Shown: in pieces, positions 38,555-48,295 of the stretch
Position numbering within the stretch: position 1 is the first letter of the stretch
How the letters are laid out: every line of letters starts with the position of its first letter
Assembly (NCBI GenBank): GCA_009786455.1
Contig: WQTD01000009.1
Location: forward strand, 1-64,000
Length of the DNA: 64,000 nt
Direction: 5' to 3'
DNA from: Treponema sp.
GTDB taxonomy: Bacteria > Spirochaetota > Spirochaetia > Treponematales > Breznakiellaceae
Notes under the pieces: generated by a model
Databases searched by the model: none
Told to the model about the DNA's origin: nothing
What the model saw: the letters and a program-made list of their open reading frames with translations, nothing else
Program-made: the position numbers and the translations under genes

Positions 38555-39736
38555 TTATTTAACGCCTTTCATCGCGGCGTTAAGCATTTTTTTAAACGGG
38601 AATGTATTATTTCTCCTGTCAAGAAAGCCGAATACCTCGCCGTCAGCGCTGAAGTTACCGTTATCCCAGATAAAACACGGGATGCCCTTGCTTTTCGCGT
38701 AACTTACGTAATATTCAATCCACTGAGCTCTTGCATCTTCATTTTTTCTGTCAACAGCTCCAAACTCGCCGAAAATAACAGGTATGTTATTGCTGATAAA
38801 AATATCATGCGCCAAATCAAGCGGAGTGCGAACAGCCTGAGTGTCTGAATCATTTGTCCTGCCCCATGTATTGACTGCGCCGCCGCCCTGGTTTAAAGCA
38901 AAATTATACGGAGCATATGCATGAATGGAAACAATTATTTTATTGACTGTATTTGAAGGATCCTTTGGAATCTCAAGAGCTCTCATTGCGGCTGCTTCAG
39001 ATGACGCTGCGTAAGTCGGAACCATTAATATTCGTCCTTTGTTATTCCCTCCGGTTACCCTTACAGTGTCAACAAAAAGCTGATTGTGAGTATTAAGATT
39101 TATTCTTTCAGCGTTTGTGCCTCCGTTCCATTCAGCCGGGCTTCCTTTTGTCCGGGGTTCATTTAATCCTTCGAATATCAATTTTTCATTATAATCCCTG
39201 AAATTGACCGCTATCTGCTCCCATATTTTTGCAAATGCCTTCAGCGATTCCGGCGTTTCAACATCGGTAAATTTAAAGGCGTCTTCGTCATGATGGGTAT
39301 TAAGTATAATATACATATCGTTTACGACAGCGTAATCGACAATTTCTGTTACTCTTTTCATCCACTCATTTCTTATATTGTAATCTGAATCAGCGCTCTT
39401 AACCCAAGACACGGGAATTCTTATTGCGTTAAAACCCGCTTTCTTTAACGCTGTGATGTTTTCCATTGTGGTAACAGGATTACCCCAGCCTCTTTCAAGC
39501 TGCTGAACAGGAGCGTCTGCCGGCAGCCATGTCAGATTGGTAGCGTCTAACGTATTTCCCAAATTCCAGCCGATTTTAATCTTGCCTGTCAATTCAGAAG
39601 CAGAAATATCCTTAAAAACTTTCGCATTATCGGAACTGTTGTTATTATTTGCGCGTTCACAGGAAACACATGTTATTAAAGCGGTAAAAAACAAACAGTA
39701 AAAAATTTTTAAGGGGATTCTCATTTCTTTCTCCAT
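38555..39736 (-). CDS. GH5 family glycoside hydrolase lipoprotein
   Basis: Lipobox 'LITCVSC'; 'KIGWNLGNTLDATN', 'GFNAIRIPVSW', 'ILNTHHDE', 'LIFEGLNEPR', 'VIFGEFGAV'. Confidence 0.9.
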   Translation of the reverse strand: MEKEMRIPLKIFYCLFFTALITCVSCERANNNNSSDNAKVFKDISASELTGKIKIGWNLGNTLDATNLTWLPADAPVQQLERGWGNPVTTMENITALKKAGFNAIRIPVSWVKSADSDYNIRNEWMKRVTEIVDYAVVNDMYIILNTHHDEDAFKFTDVETPESLKAFAKIWEQIAVNFRDYNEKLIFEGLNEPRTKGSPAEWNGGTNAERINLNTHNQLFVDTVRVTGGNNKGRILMVPTYAASSEAAAMRALEIPKDPSNTVNKIIVSIHAYAPYNFALNQGGGAVNTWGRTNDSDTQAVRTPLDLAHDIFISNNIPVIFGEFGAVDRKNEDARAQWIEYYVSYAKSKGIPCFIWDNGNFSADGEVFGFLDRRNNTFPFKKMLNAAMKGVK

Positions 39737-39831
39737 GATAAATTATATCAGCACAAAATACCGCCGGCAATTCACCATTGACAAAAAAACGTTGTTTTGC
39801 TATTGTTTTTTCCTGTAACGGATTGTCCTGA

Positions 39832-39906
39832 CGGGCAATAGCGCAGTTGGTTTAGCGTACAAGTCTGGGGGACTTGGGGTCGGCGGTTCAAATCCGCCTT
39901 GCCCGA
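39832..39906 (+). tRNA. tRNA-Pro(GGG)
   Basis: 75-nt cloverleaf read by eye: CGGGCAA/TTGCCCG acceptor, anticodon stem CAAGT/ACTTG with loop CTGGGGG, T-arm GGCGG-TTCAAAT-CCGCC, A73. CCA not encoded. Confidence 0.93.
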
Positions 39907-39923
39907 CAGGATAATTCGTTTTC

Positions 39924-41108
39924 TTAGGGCATTTCTACGATTGGTTCCATGCGCGGATTTCGAAGCTGCATACCGGCGCGGTTCTGCCATTCTCCGGCGC
40001 GTCTCTGGGAAGCGAGAAATTCCCATAGGTTGCGCGCAACGGCTGTTTTTCCGTTTCTGTAAAGGCTTGATCCAAGATAGTAAGCGGTTTTATAATATTC
40101 AACTTCATCAATATAAGACAGTAAAGGCTCGTTATTGTTAATTTCATCGAAGAGAGCCTGAAGATTTGTAAATGTAAAATCAAACCGCCGCCGAATTACT
40201 TCTTCGATAATGATGGAATTCTGAATAAGAAACGCGTACATTAAATGATGCTGGGCTGTAGGACGGCCTGTTGCTGCGTAGAAGAATCCTATTTGCCTGT
40301 GAGCCGGTTCGACAATTGCGTTATTATAACGGTAAAATTCCAGGAAGCGGCTGACGCCGTCGTTCTCAAGCGTCCTTGTCATGGCCTGGCTTGTGAATAA
40401 CGCGTACGCTTGCGCGTACGGAAGCGTACTGCTGTTTGTTTCCGCTTTTCTTGTGTTCTGCCAGAGTGTATCTTCATTATTAATAATGGAAAAATAAACT
40501 CTTTCCATTTCATTGTATTCCTGCCTTGTTCTCAGCACTCCGGCTGTTTTATACAGCAGATCAACGGCAAAGCCCTTGTTTTCCAGAACCTCGCGCATTT
40601 CATATGCTTTTCGGTATTGCAAAAGCGCAAGAGACAGTTCTCCTTCGACACGATAAACTTCTCCAATCCAATACTCAGCTTCCGGGAAATTTTTTAATTT
40701 GTCAAAAGCGCCGAGAGCGGAAGTTGCTGAATTTTTAAAACTTTCCTTTGGAATACGGTAAAAAAGCTCTTCAAGCGCAGAGGAGGCAGCCGTGTAATGA
40801 CGGTCATAGGAGAAGCTCTCTATTCTGTCAAGGGAATCTCCAATACGGCGCACTTCGTTAACAGAAAGATAATTGATTAAATCCCTTTCCATCTGTTCAT
40901 ACATCGCACGTCTGTTACGTTTGGCGTCTTCAAATAACATGAGAGCTTCTCCGTAATCGCCGCTTCTGAACAGTACCTTTCCCCGTTCGAGTGAAAGCCA
41001 CCACGGCTGCGCAGACTGTGTGAAAGCCGCAGGCGTAAAGATAACGAAAATAAATATCAGTAAAAAGAATTTAAAATAAAAACAATTTTCAGGAAATTTA
41101 CAAATCAT
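39924..41108 (-). CDS. Secreted TPR-like protein of unknown function
   Basis: Signal peptide; helical repeats 'GKVLFRSGDYGEALMLFEDAKRNR'. Overlaps the ispG stop. Confidence 0.65.
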   Translation of the reverse strand: MICKFPENCFYFKFFLLIFIFVIFTPAAFTQSAQPWWLSLERGKVLFRSGDYGEALMLFEDAKRNRRAMYEQMERDLINYLSVNEVRRIGDSLDRIESFSYDRHYTAASSALEELFYRIPKESFKNSATSALGAFDKLKNFPEAEYWIGEVYRVEGELSLALLQYRKAYEMREVLENKGFAVDLLYKTAGVLRTRQEYNEMERVYFSIINNEDTLWQNTRKAETNSSTLPYAQAYALFTSQAMTRTLENDGVSRFLEFYRYNNAIVEPAHRQIGFFYAATGRPTAQHHLMYAFLIQNSIIIEEVIRRRFDFTFTNLQALFDEINNNEPLLSYIDEVEYYKTAYYLGSSLYRNGKTAVARNLWEFLASQRRAGEWQNRAGMQLRNPRMEPIVEMP

Positions 41109-42190
41109 AAATTCATCAGTTCCTCTTCAAAAATTTTATCCGCTTCTGCGGCGCAGATTGTTTTGATCACTTTACCCTGTTTAAAAACCAAAACCTTGTC
41201 TCCCGCTCCGGTAATGCCTAAACTTGCGTGTTTTGCCTCTGTTGGACCGTTCACCTCACAGCCCATGATCGCCACGGTAATATCTTTTTCCATGGCATAC
41301 AACCTTGAAAGCCAGCGGTTTGTAAAACCCAGGGTATCAAAAGCATGCCTGCCGCAGCGCGGACAGGAAACAATCTTTACGCCCTTTAACTTAAGCCTTT
41401 CATTTTCCGCAGTCAGCTGCGCCGCCGCTCTTATTATCGCTCTTCCTGCGATCACCTCATTTTCCATGGAATCGGAGAGCGACACCCTTATTGTATCTCC
41501 GATGCCTTCCTTCAAAAGCATGCATAAAGCGGCGGTATTGGCTGCGATTCCGTCAGCAAGTGGACCGGCTTCTGTAACGCCAAGATGAAGCGGCGTATCC
41601 ATGCGCCGGGAAAAAAGACGGTTCGCCTCTATAGTATCGGCAATTCCGCTGGCTTTCATTGACACAAGAACATTATTAAAACCGAATTCTTTAAAAACAG
41701 AAAGTTCCCTTTGCGCCGCCTGAACAAGAGCCTGCGCCGTTTTTAAACCAGACAAATCCTGCGGCAGGCTGCCGGCATTTACGCCTATACGCACAGGAAC
41801 GTTCTTCGCGGCAGCTTTTTCCAGTACAACGCGTACTTTTTCCCTGCCGCCAATATTTCCCGGGTTTATACGGAGTTTGGCGATGGGATAATCCAGACAG
41901 CGAAGCGCAATCTTATAATCAAAGTGTATGTCGGCAACAAGCGGCATGGAAACCTTTTGCGCTAAAGAGCCGAGAATTTCAGCGGATTTAATATCAGGAA
42001 CTGCAAAGCGAAGCAGTCCGCAGCCAATATTTTCAAGAGATTGTATTTTTTTGACAGTTGAGTCATCCTTTAAATCCGTGTCAGAGAGACTGTCTTTCCA
42101 CATGGTTTGAACAACAACAGGAGAAGCGCCGCCTATCTGAACAGAACGGACATGGGAAAAACCCCCGATATTCACAATTTTGGATAACAT
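41105..42190 (-). CDS. ispG: (E)-4-hydroxy-3-methylbut-2-enyl-diphosphate synthase
   Basis: 'VQIGGASPVVVQTMWK', 'LRINPGNIGG', 'SCPRCGRHAFD', 'AIMGCEVNGPTEAKHASLGITG'. Confidence 0.92.
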   Translation of the reverse strand: MLSKIVNIGGFSHVRSVQIGGASPVVVQTMWKDSLSDTDLKDDSTVKKIQSLENIGCGLLRFAVPDIKSAEILGSLAQKVSMPLVADIHFDYKIALRCLDYPIAKLRINPGNIGGREKVRVVLEKAAAKNVPVRIGVNAGSLPQDLSGLKTAQALVQAAQRELSVFKEFGFNNVLVSMKASGIADTIEANRLFSRRMDTPLHLGVTEAGPLADGIAANTAALCMLLKEGIGDTIRVSLSDSMENEVIAGRAIIRAAAQLTAENERLKLKGVKIVSCPRCGRHAFDTLGFTNRWLSRLYAMEKDITVAIMGCEVNGPTEAKHASLGITGAGDKVLVFKQGKVIKTICAAEADKIFEEELMNL

Positions 42191-42249
42191 GCTCCATTTT
42201 ACATAAAAAATATGACTGCCGCCACTATTTATCCGCAAACTAACCTGCT

Positions 42250-42278
42250 TTGCGGACAGACATCATTTATATTATAAT
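42250..42278 (+). promoter_or_regulatory. Putative promoter TTGCGG-N17-TATAAT, 8 nt before the second ATG of the AMMECR1 gene
   Basis: TTGCGG at 42250-42255, TATAAT at 42273-42278, ATGs at 42281 and 42287. Confidence 0.5.
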
Positions 42279-42280
42279 TA

Positions 42281-42847
42281 ATGGATATGGAATTTTTGCT
42301 TTCTGCGGAAGAAAAAAAGATTTTATTGCATGACGCAAGGGAAACTATGTCCGCTGAACTTGAAAAACGTAAACCTGTTTATTCTGATTTGATAAAAAGC
42401 TCATCCAATTTAAATGAACCTTGCGGCGCTTTTGTAAGCCTGCATGATGAAAACCGGCAGTTACGCGGCTGCATCGGCAGCATGGCAGCAAGATTACCCC
42501 TTATACAGACTGTCCGCGCAATGGCTAAAGAAGCCGCCTTCGGCGATCCGCGTTTTCCGCCGTTAAAAAAAGAAGAACTTCCGCGCTGCCATATTGAAAT
42601 CTCCGTTCTTTCTCCGATGATACCCTGCCCTGATCCGCGGCAGGTAAAGGTTGGCGTTCACGGTCTTTATTTAAAAAGAGGAGGAAGATCGGGAGTCCTT
42701 CTTCCCCAGGTCCCTGTTGAGCAGGGATGGGATTTAAAACAATATCTTGACTATATCTGCATAAAAGCCGGATTGCCGCCGCTTTCATATAAGGAGCCGG
42801 ACGCCGAACTTCTAACTTTTACAGCTGTTGTCTTTTCGGAGGAATAA
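42281..42847 (+). CDS. AMMECR1 domain protein (AmmeMemoRadiSam protein A)
   Basis: 'CGAFVSLHDENRQLRGCIGSMAARLPLIQTVRAMAKEAAFGDPRFPPL', 'VGVHGLYLKRGGRSGVLLPQVPVEQGWD'. Confidence 0.92.
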   Translation: MDMEFLLSAEEKKILLHDARETMSAELEKRKPVYSDLIKSSSNLNEPCGAFVSLHDENRQLRGCIGSMAARLPLIQTVRAMAKEAAFGDPRFPPLKKEELPRCHIEISVLSPMIPCPDPRQVKVGVHGLYLKRGGRSGVLLPQVPVEQGWDLKQYLDYICIKAGLPPLSYKEPDAELLTFTAVVFSEE

Positions 42848-42857
42848 TCCTTTTTTT

Positions 42858-44444
42858 ATGGAACGCCGACTTTCGGAATTCTTCACTGATGAAACAGCCG
42901 ATAAAGCCGGATTAGCGGCATCAAATGTAAAAACCGATCTGGTAAAAAAGGATCCGGTGGTAACAGACCTACAGTATGATTCGCGTAATGTAAAAAACGG
43001 AAGCCTCTTTTTTGCGCTGCCGGGGCTTCATACCGACGGCAGCATTTTTATAGACGATGCCATTTCAAAAGGCGCGTCTGTAATTGTTCATGAGAACGAA
43101 ATCCATGAAAAAAAACCTGATGTAGTATATTTAAAAGTAAAAGACTCGCGTTTTGCGATGTCGCCTGTTTCAGCTTCATTTTATGATTTTCCTTCGCGGC
43201 GGCTCCTTGTAACAGGCGTTACCGGAACCGAAGGCAAAAGCACCACTGTATATTTGATATGGCAGCTTTTAACATTACTCGGAGAAAAAGCTGGTTTTTT
43301 TTCTACAGTACAGAGAAGTCTTGGGAAAGAAGTTATCTGGAACAGCGAACACCAGACTACTCCGGAAGCGCCTGTCGTCCAGCGGCTGCTTTATGAAATG
43401 GCGAATAACGGCTGCCGGTACGCGGTTATCGAAGCAAGTTCGCACGGGCTTTCAAAAAAGACAAACCGCCTCGGAGACGTTGAATTTTGCTCGGCTGTTC
43501 TTACAAATATTACCCACGAACATCTGGAATTTCACGGAACATGGGAGCAGTACAGGGAGGATAAGGCAAATTTATTCCGCGCGCTTGATAATTATATTCC
43601 CGGACCGGAATCCGATTTTTCAGGACCTTTCGGCGTAATAAATGCCGATGATAAAAGTCTCAGGTTTTTTGCGGACGCAACCAGACATAAAATTTTTAAA
43701 TACAGCGCATCAGGCAGAGAAGCTGATATTGTCATTACCGCATTTGAGAACAGCGCATGGGGCAACTGGTACAATCTATATATACCGGCAGCCGGTGAAT
43801 TCATTGACGTCAGGGACAGGCTTACAGGCTCATTTAATGCGCATAACATTCTCGCCGCTTTGCTTGCAGTGTCAGGTCTTTTAAAACTTCCGGTCAGAAA
43901 AATTACTCCGTATATAAACAAATTAAAACCGGTCAGGGGCAGGATGACGTCAATAAACAGGGGACAGCCCTTTGAAGTTGTTGTTGATTATGCGCACACT
44001 CCTTCTTCATTTCAGGCGGTTTTTCCGCCCCTGCGCAGCCGGCTTAACAAAACAGGCGGGAGAATTATCAGCGTTTTCGGTTCCGCAGGAGAACGGGATA
44101 CGCAAAAAAGGGCGCAGCAGGGAGAAATCGCTTCCGGTTATTCGGATATAATTATTCTTACAGACGAAGACCCTCGGGGTGAAAATCCTATGGACATAAT
44201 CGAAGATATTGCTAAGGGTATAGAAGAAAATAAAACCAAAGAATTCAGAAGGGGTGAAAATTTATTCTTAATTGCAGACAGACTTGCCGCCATCCGAAAA
44301 GCCTTAAACTGCGCAAACAGGGGGGATATGGTTCTGCTTCTCGGAAAAGGACACGAGAACTCAATTATATACGCCGATCATGTCATGCCCTTTGATGAAA
44401 TTACCGAAGCTGAAAAAGCCCTGAGCGAAAACGGGTATCGATAA
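42858..44444 (+). CDS. murE: UDP-N-acetylmuramyl-tripeptide synthetase
   Basis: 'LQYDSRNVKNGSLFFALPG', 'VTGVTGTEGKSTTVYLIWQLL', 'VVDYAHTPSSFQAV', 'ILTDEDPRGENP'. Confidence 0.93.
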   Translation: MERRLSEFFTDETADKAGLAASNVKTDLVKKDPVVTDLQYDSRNVKNGSLFFALPGLHTDGSIFIDDAISKGASVIVHENEIHEKKPDVVYLKVKDSRFAMSPVSASFYDFPSRRLLVTGVTGTEGKSTTVYLIWQLLTLLGEKAGFFSTVQRSLGKEVIWNSEHQTTPEAPVVQRLLYEMANNGCRYAVIEASSHGLSKKTNRLGDVEFCSAVLTNITHEHLEFHGTWEQYREDKANLFRALDNYIPGPESDFSGPFGVINADDKSLRFFADATRHKIFKYSASGREADIVITAFENSAWGNWYNLYIPAAGEFIDVRDRLTGSFNAHNILAALLAVSGLLKLPVRKITPYINKLKPVRGRMTSINRGQPFEVVVDYAHTPSSFQAVFPPLRSRLNKTGGRIISVFGSAGERDTQKRAQQGEIASGYSDIIILTDEDPRGENPMDIIEDIAKGIEENKTKEFRRGENLFLIADRLAAIRKALNCANRGDMVLLLGKGHENSIIYADHVMPFDEITEAEKALSENGYR

Positions 44445-44452
44445 ATAAATAT

Positions 44453-45316
44453 TCAATGACGAAGCAGTTCTTTTTCAAATTCATCAATAAGATAATCAGG
44501 GGTTGAAGCGCCTGCGCTAATGCCTACTGTTCCATAAGAAAAAAAAGAATCCGGAATCTCAGAGACATCCTCTGCAAGAATGCAGGGTTTTCCGCTTCCG
44601 CCGGCGACAGCAAAAAGCCGGCGCGTATTCGCTGATTCGCTGCCGCCTATAATGATTACAGCTTCCGTCTGTTCAATCAGATCGCGCAGGGCGTTTTGCC
44701 TTATCGAAGTGGCGCTGCATATTGTCTGGAATATTTCCAGATTTGGGAAAAACAATTTTATGGCTTCGCCGATTGCGCCGTATTCATCTTCATCAATGGT
44801 AGTCTGTCCCAGAAGCGCAGTTTTCGAATCGTTTTTTATGCAATAAAGTTTTTTTGCGGCTCTCCCCGCTTCAAAGGCTCCAGACACAAGTATGCAGGAA
44901 GCCGAAGCGGTGTTATGCGCATAACCGGCAATGCCTTCAATCTCCGCATGTTTGGCTTCTCCGGCGAGGAAAATGCTGTATCCGGCGCGGGCAAGGTCTT
45001 CAGCGTGCATCTGGCTTGCCTTTACTATGGGACAGGTAGCGTCCACAACGTGCGCTCCCCTTGCGCGCAGATCCTTCTCTTCCAGGGGAGTGATTCCATG
45101 AGCGCGGATAATAACCGAACAATCTTCCAGATTACGGGGAAGCTCTTCCATATCTTTTATTCCGTTCTTTCTTAAATCACTCAGCACCCTGGAACTATGA
45201 ACCAGGGAACCGAATGAATAGATATGTTTTCTGCGTTTAGATTCAGCATTTGCGAATTCAACAGCACGCTCCACACCCATGCAGAAACCCAGTACTTTTG
45301 AACGGATTATTTTCAC
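44453..45316 (-). CDS. ispH: 4-hydroxy-3-methylbut-2-enyl diphosphate reductase (GTG start)
   Basis: 'LGFCMGVERAVEFA', 'IIRAHGITP', 'VVDATCPIVKASQ', 'ICSATSIRQNAL'. GTGA overlap with secF. Confidence 0.93.
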   Translation of the reverse strand: MKIIRSKVLGFCMGVERAVEFANAESKRRKHIYSFGSLVHSSRVLSDLRKNGIKDMEELPRNLEDCSVIIRAHGITPLEEKDLRARGAHVVDATCPIVKASQMHAEDLARAGYSIFLAGEAKHAEIEGIAGYAHNTASASCILVSGAFEAGRAAKKLYCIKNDSKTALLGQTTIDEDEYGAIGEAIKLFFPNLEIFQTICSATSIRQNALRDLIEQTEAVIIIGGSESANTRRLFAVAGGSGKPCILAEDVSEIPDSFFSYGTVGISAGASTPDYLIDEFEKELLRH

Positions 45317-46521
45317 ACTTTTAATGCTTTCTTTTTTTCTCTCTTAATCTTCAGGTTCTCATAGAAGTTGACAAAACCGGATGTGATAAAAAGCGTCGTA
45401 TAAAAACCGGAAACCATACCAATCATGAGAGCAAGGGCAAAATCACTCATTGAGCCCTTGGTAAAAATAAACAGGAACAACACTGCAAGCATGGTAGAGA
45501 CCGTTGTAATAATCGTACGTCCCAGCACATTGGTCAGTGAAATATTCAATACGTCAATAAACGCGTTATCCGGGAATATACGGCGGTTTTCCCTTATTCT
45601 GTCAAAAAGAATGATGGTATTGTTAAGCGAATAACCAAGCAACGTCAGTATCGCCGCGATTGTGCTGGTGGTAAATTCCATTCTGCTCCAGACCACAAAT
45701 GCTACAATTACAATGCCGTCGTTAATTATTCCGATAATGGAACCAAGAGCAAACTGCGGCTTAAACCGGAACGACATATAAATAAATATGATAAGCAAGG
45801 TCAGTCCCAAAAGCATTCCTGCCTGATCCGTGAGGTCCTTTGAAAAACGCGAGTCGACATAATCAGAACGCAGTACCGCTACATTTCCTTTTCCGAAATA
45901 AGATTCCAGAATTGAAATAATCTGGCTTGACTGAACATATCCGCCGCTCCTGTCTTCGACGCGGATCATAAACTGGCGCTGCTGGCGGGCTCCCATGTTT
46001 TGCACCGAAACACCCTGCGTATAACCTGCCATCGCGACCCTGATTTCCGAAATATCTACAGGCGGGCTGTAAGGATCAAGGTAATGCACCACATAGGGAT
46101 TTTCATTATTCAGATTGGGATTACCCTGTGAGCTGAAAATGAGCCATTGCGCGTTAATCCCGTCTGTTCCCGATACTGTAACTTCCAGCTCATTAAGCTC
46201 CTGCTTCATGGCGCGCGTAAGTGAGCCGACATTACTGTAATCATTGAATAAAAACGAATATGTTCTGTTCTCAATCGCTACGCCGGAAATAACAATGTAA
46301 AGACCATTGCGATCAAATGACAAAATCGCATTTGACGTTCCTGACCAGCGAAGAGAAAAAGCAGTCGGAACAATCTGCACTTCCTGAATGAGACCTGCCT
46401 GGAAATCGACGCCGAGGGTAAAACCCCGCGTTAAAAAACCTGTCACTCCAAAGATAATTATTACAAGCGAAATAATGGCTGCCGGTATAAAAAATTTACT
46501 GAACTGTATGACCTTCTTCAT
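45313..46521 (-). CDS. secF: Protein translocase subunit SecF
   Basis: 'GFTLGVDFQAG', 'TLLGYSLNNTIILFDRIRENRR', 'TNVLGRTIITTVSTMLAVLFLF'. Confidence 0.93.
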   Translation of the reverse strand: MKKVIQFSKFFIPAAIISLVIIIFGVTGFLTRGFTLGVDFQAGLIQEVQIVPTAFSLRWSGTSNAILSFDRNGLYIVISGVAIENRTYSFLFNDYSNVGSLTRAMKQELNELEVTVSGTDGINAQWLIFSSQGNPNLNNENPYVVHYLDPYSPPVDISEIRVAMAGYTQGVSVQNMGARQQRQFMIRVEDRSGGYVQSSQIISILESYFGKGNVAVLRSDYVDSRFSKDLTDQAGMLLGLTLLIIFIYMSFRFKPQFALGSIIGIINDGIVIVAFVVWSRMEFTTSTIAAILTLLGYSLNNTIILFDRIRENRRIFPDNAFIDVLNISLTNVLGRTIITTVSTMLAVLFLFIFTKGSMSDFALALMIGMVSGFYTTLFITSGFVNFYENLKIKREKKKALKV

Positions 46522-48293
46522 TAGTTTGCCTCTTTCAGTGATTCAGATTGAATACGGGATGTCCAGCTGACAGAAAGGTCTTTATGCTTGAGAACATCGG
46601 TGCCAAAATCGAAAATAAGCCGCGATACAAAAAGGGCTGTAAAGACCGAAGAAAATACGCCGATTGAAAGACTTACCGCAAATCCCCTTATCGGACCTGA
46701 GCCAAGCTGCGAAAGGAACAAAGCCGCTATAAATGTGGTTATATTGGCGTCCATGATTGCCCAGAACGCTTTGTCAAAACCTGCTTCAATAACCGCCTTA
46801 CGCGTTTTCCCGAGCCGCATTTCTTCCTTCATGCGTTCAAAAATAATAACGTTTGCGTCTGTCGCCATACCGATAGTCAGAATAAAACCTGCGATGGCGG
46901 GTAATGTCAGCGTAAAGTTCAGAGCGGAAAGTACGCTGAACATTATATAAAAATTCAATAGCTGCGCAATAACGGCGTTAATCCCGGCGGTTTTATAATA
47001 CACAAGCATGAAAACAAGGACTGCAAACACGCCGCCCAATAACGCGTAAAGACCCTGCCTGATTGTATCTTCACCCATTGAGGCGCCGATACTTTGCTGG
47101 TTAACAACTTCAAGTTCGACGGGAAGAGCGGCTGTCCTTAAAACAAGCGCGATATTTTCCGCTTCTTCAGAACCAAAACCTGATATTGAGCCCCTCTCAC
47201 TGATGCCTGTCTGTATTCTTGCATTCGATCTTACCTTGTCGTCAAGCACAATTGTCAGATTCTTTCCGACATTGGCTGAAGTAAGGTTGTAGAATATACT
47301 GCCTCCTTCGCTGCTTAGGGTAAAAACAACTTCCGGCTTGCCGTCCATATAGTTGCGATCAACGCTTGCGTCCACAATATAGTTGCCGTCAAGCCCGATC
47401 TCCTTTTTAACGGCGATATACTGCAATGTTCCGTCGGTATTCCTTGCCTGCTCGTCAAGTCCGTAGCGATCCTTTACATAGTAGCCAAGAATCATTACGT
47501 CAGAAGGAACGATGGAAGGATTGATAAGCCTGCCTGCCGCGTCAAAAGTATCAGCCTGATTGGCTCTGTAGTATCTGTAAAAAACTTCGGTAGCGTCTGG
47601 ATCTTCAAGATGGAAGGCAAGACTTCCCTTCCCCATTATAATATCGTTAATCCTCTCAGGATCAGCTGTTCCCGGAATTTCAACATATATCTGATCCGCT
47701 CCCTGACGGCGGATAACGGGCTCTGTCAGTCCAAAGCGGTCAATACGGTTATTCAAAACTTCAAGAGCCCGGTTCATGGCGTCCAGCCGGTCGGCTTCTG
47801 TCAGTGAACGTCCAAGCCTTTCAGAAAGAGCTTCGAGATTCGCCTGAAGCACAATGCTTAAACCTCCGGAAAGATCAAGACCAAGTTTAACCGCATTCCC
47901 ATGCAGATCCTTTAACGCAAAAACTTCATCACGGTATCTGCTTTCTATCGCTTCCAGAGCTTCCCTTCTGCTTGTAAAAGATTCAAGAACTGTCCTTGCC
48001 GTCCATTCACCCGGAGCGGTTTGTTTATTGTCTTTATATAATTTCCTTGCAATGTCCGTTAAAAATTCCAGATCGGAAGGAACTGCGGAATTAAAACGCG
48101 CGGCGTCAATAAGCCGCTGTAGATCCGCGCCCGCCGTCTGGGAAGCGTGAGTTTTTATCTCCTGTCTGGTTTGCAGAGCCAGCACCTGTTTTTCCCTGGG
48201 AACAATATAATACCATCGTATGGTCGGCAACAGAAAAAGAAAACATACTGCCAGTACGATAAGTATTATTGCAAATCTATACCGTTTACTCAT
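46521..48293 (-). CDS. secD: Protein translocase subunit SecD
   Basis: 'LGLDLSGGLSIVLQ', 'IDRFGLTEPVIRRQGADQIYVEIPGTADPERI', 'TIGMATDANVIIFERMKEEMRLGK'. Confidence 0.95.
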   Translation of the reverse strand: MSKRYRFAIILIVLAVCFLFLLPTIRWYYIVPREKQVLALQTRQEIKTHASQTAGADLQRLIDAARFNSAVPSDLEFLTDIARKLYKDNKQTAPGEWTARTVLESFTSRREALEAIESRYRDEVFALKDLHGNAVKLGLDLSGGLSIVLQANLEALSERLGRSLTEADRLDAMNRALEVLNNRIDRFGLTEPVIRRQGADQIYVEIPGTADPERINDIIMGKGSLAFHLEDPDATEVFYRYYRANQADTFDAAGRLINPSIVPSDVMILGYYVKDRYGLDEQARNTDGTLQYIAVKKEIGLDGNYIVDASVDRNYMDGKPEVVFTLSSEGGSIFYNLTSANVGKNLTIVLDDKVRSNARIQTGISERGSISGFGSEEAENIALVLRTAALPVELEVVNQQSIGASMGEDTIRQGLYALLGGVFAVLVFMLVYYKTAGINAVIAQLLNFYIMFSVLSALNFTLTLPAIAGFILTIGMATDANVIIFERMKEEMRLGKTRKAVIEAGFDKAFWAIMDANITTFIAALFLSQLGSGPIRGFAVSLSIGVFSSVFTALFVSRLIFDFGTDVLKHKDLSVSWTSRIQSESLKEAN

Positions 48294-48295
48294 GA

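Noticed and set aside
39832-39906. tRNA-Pro as an integration site for a mobile element
   Set aside because: No integrase, no duplicated tRNA 3' end and no phage-like genes nearby.
44696-45175. 159-aa plus-strand ORF opposite ispH
   Set aside because: Antisense shadow of ispH, no domain, no convincing start context.
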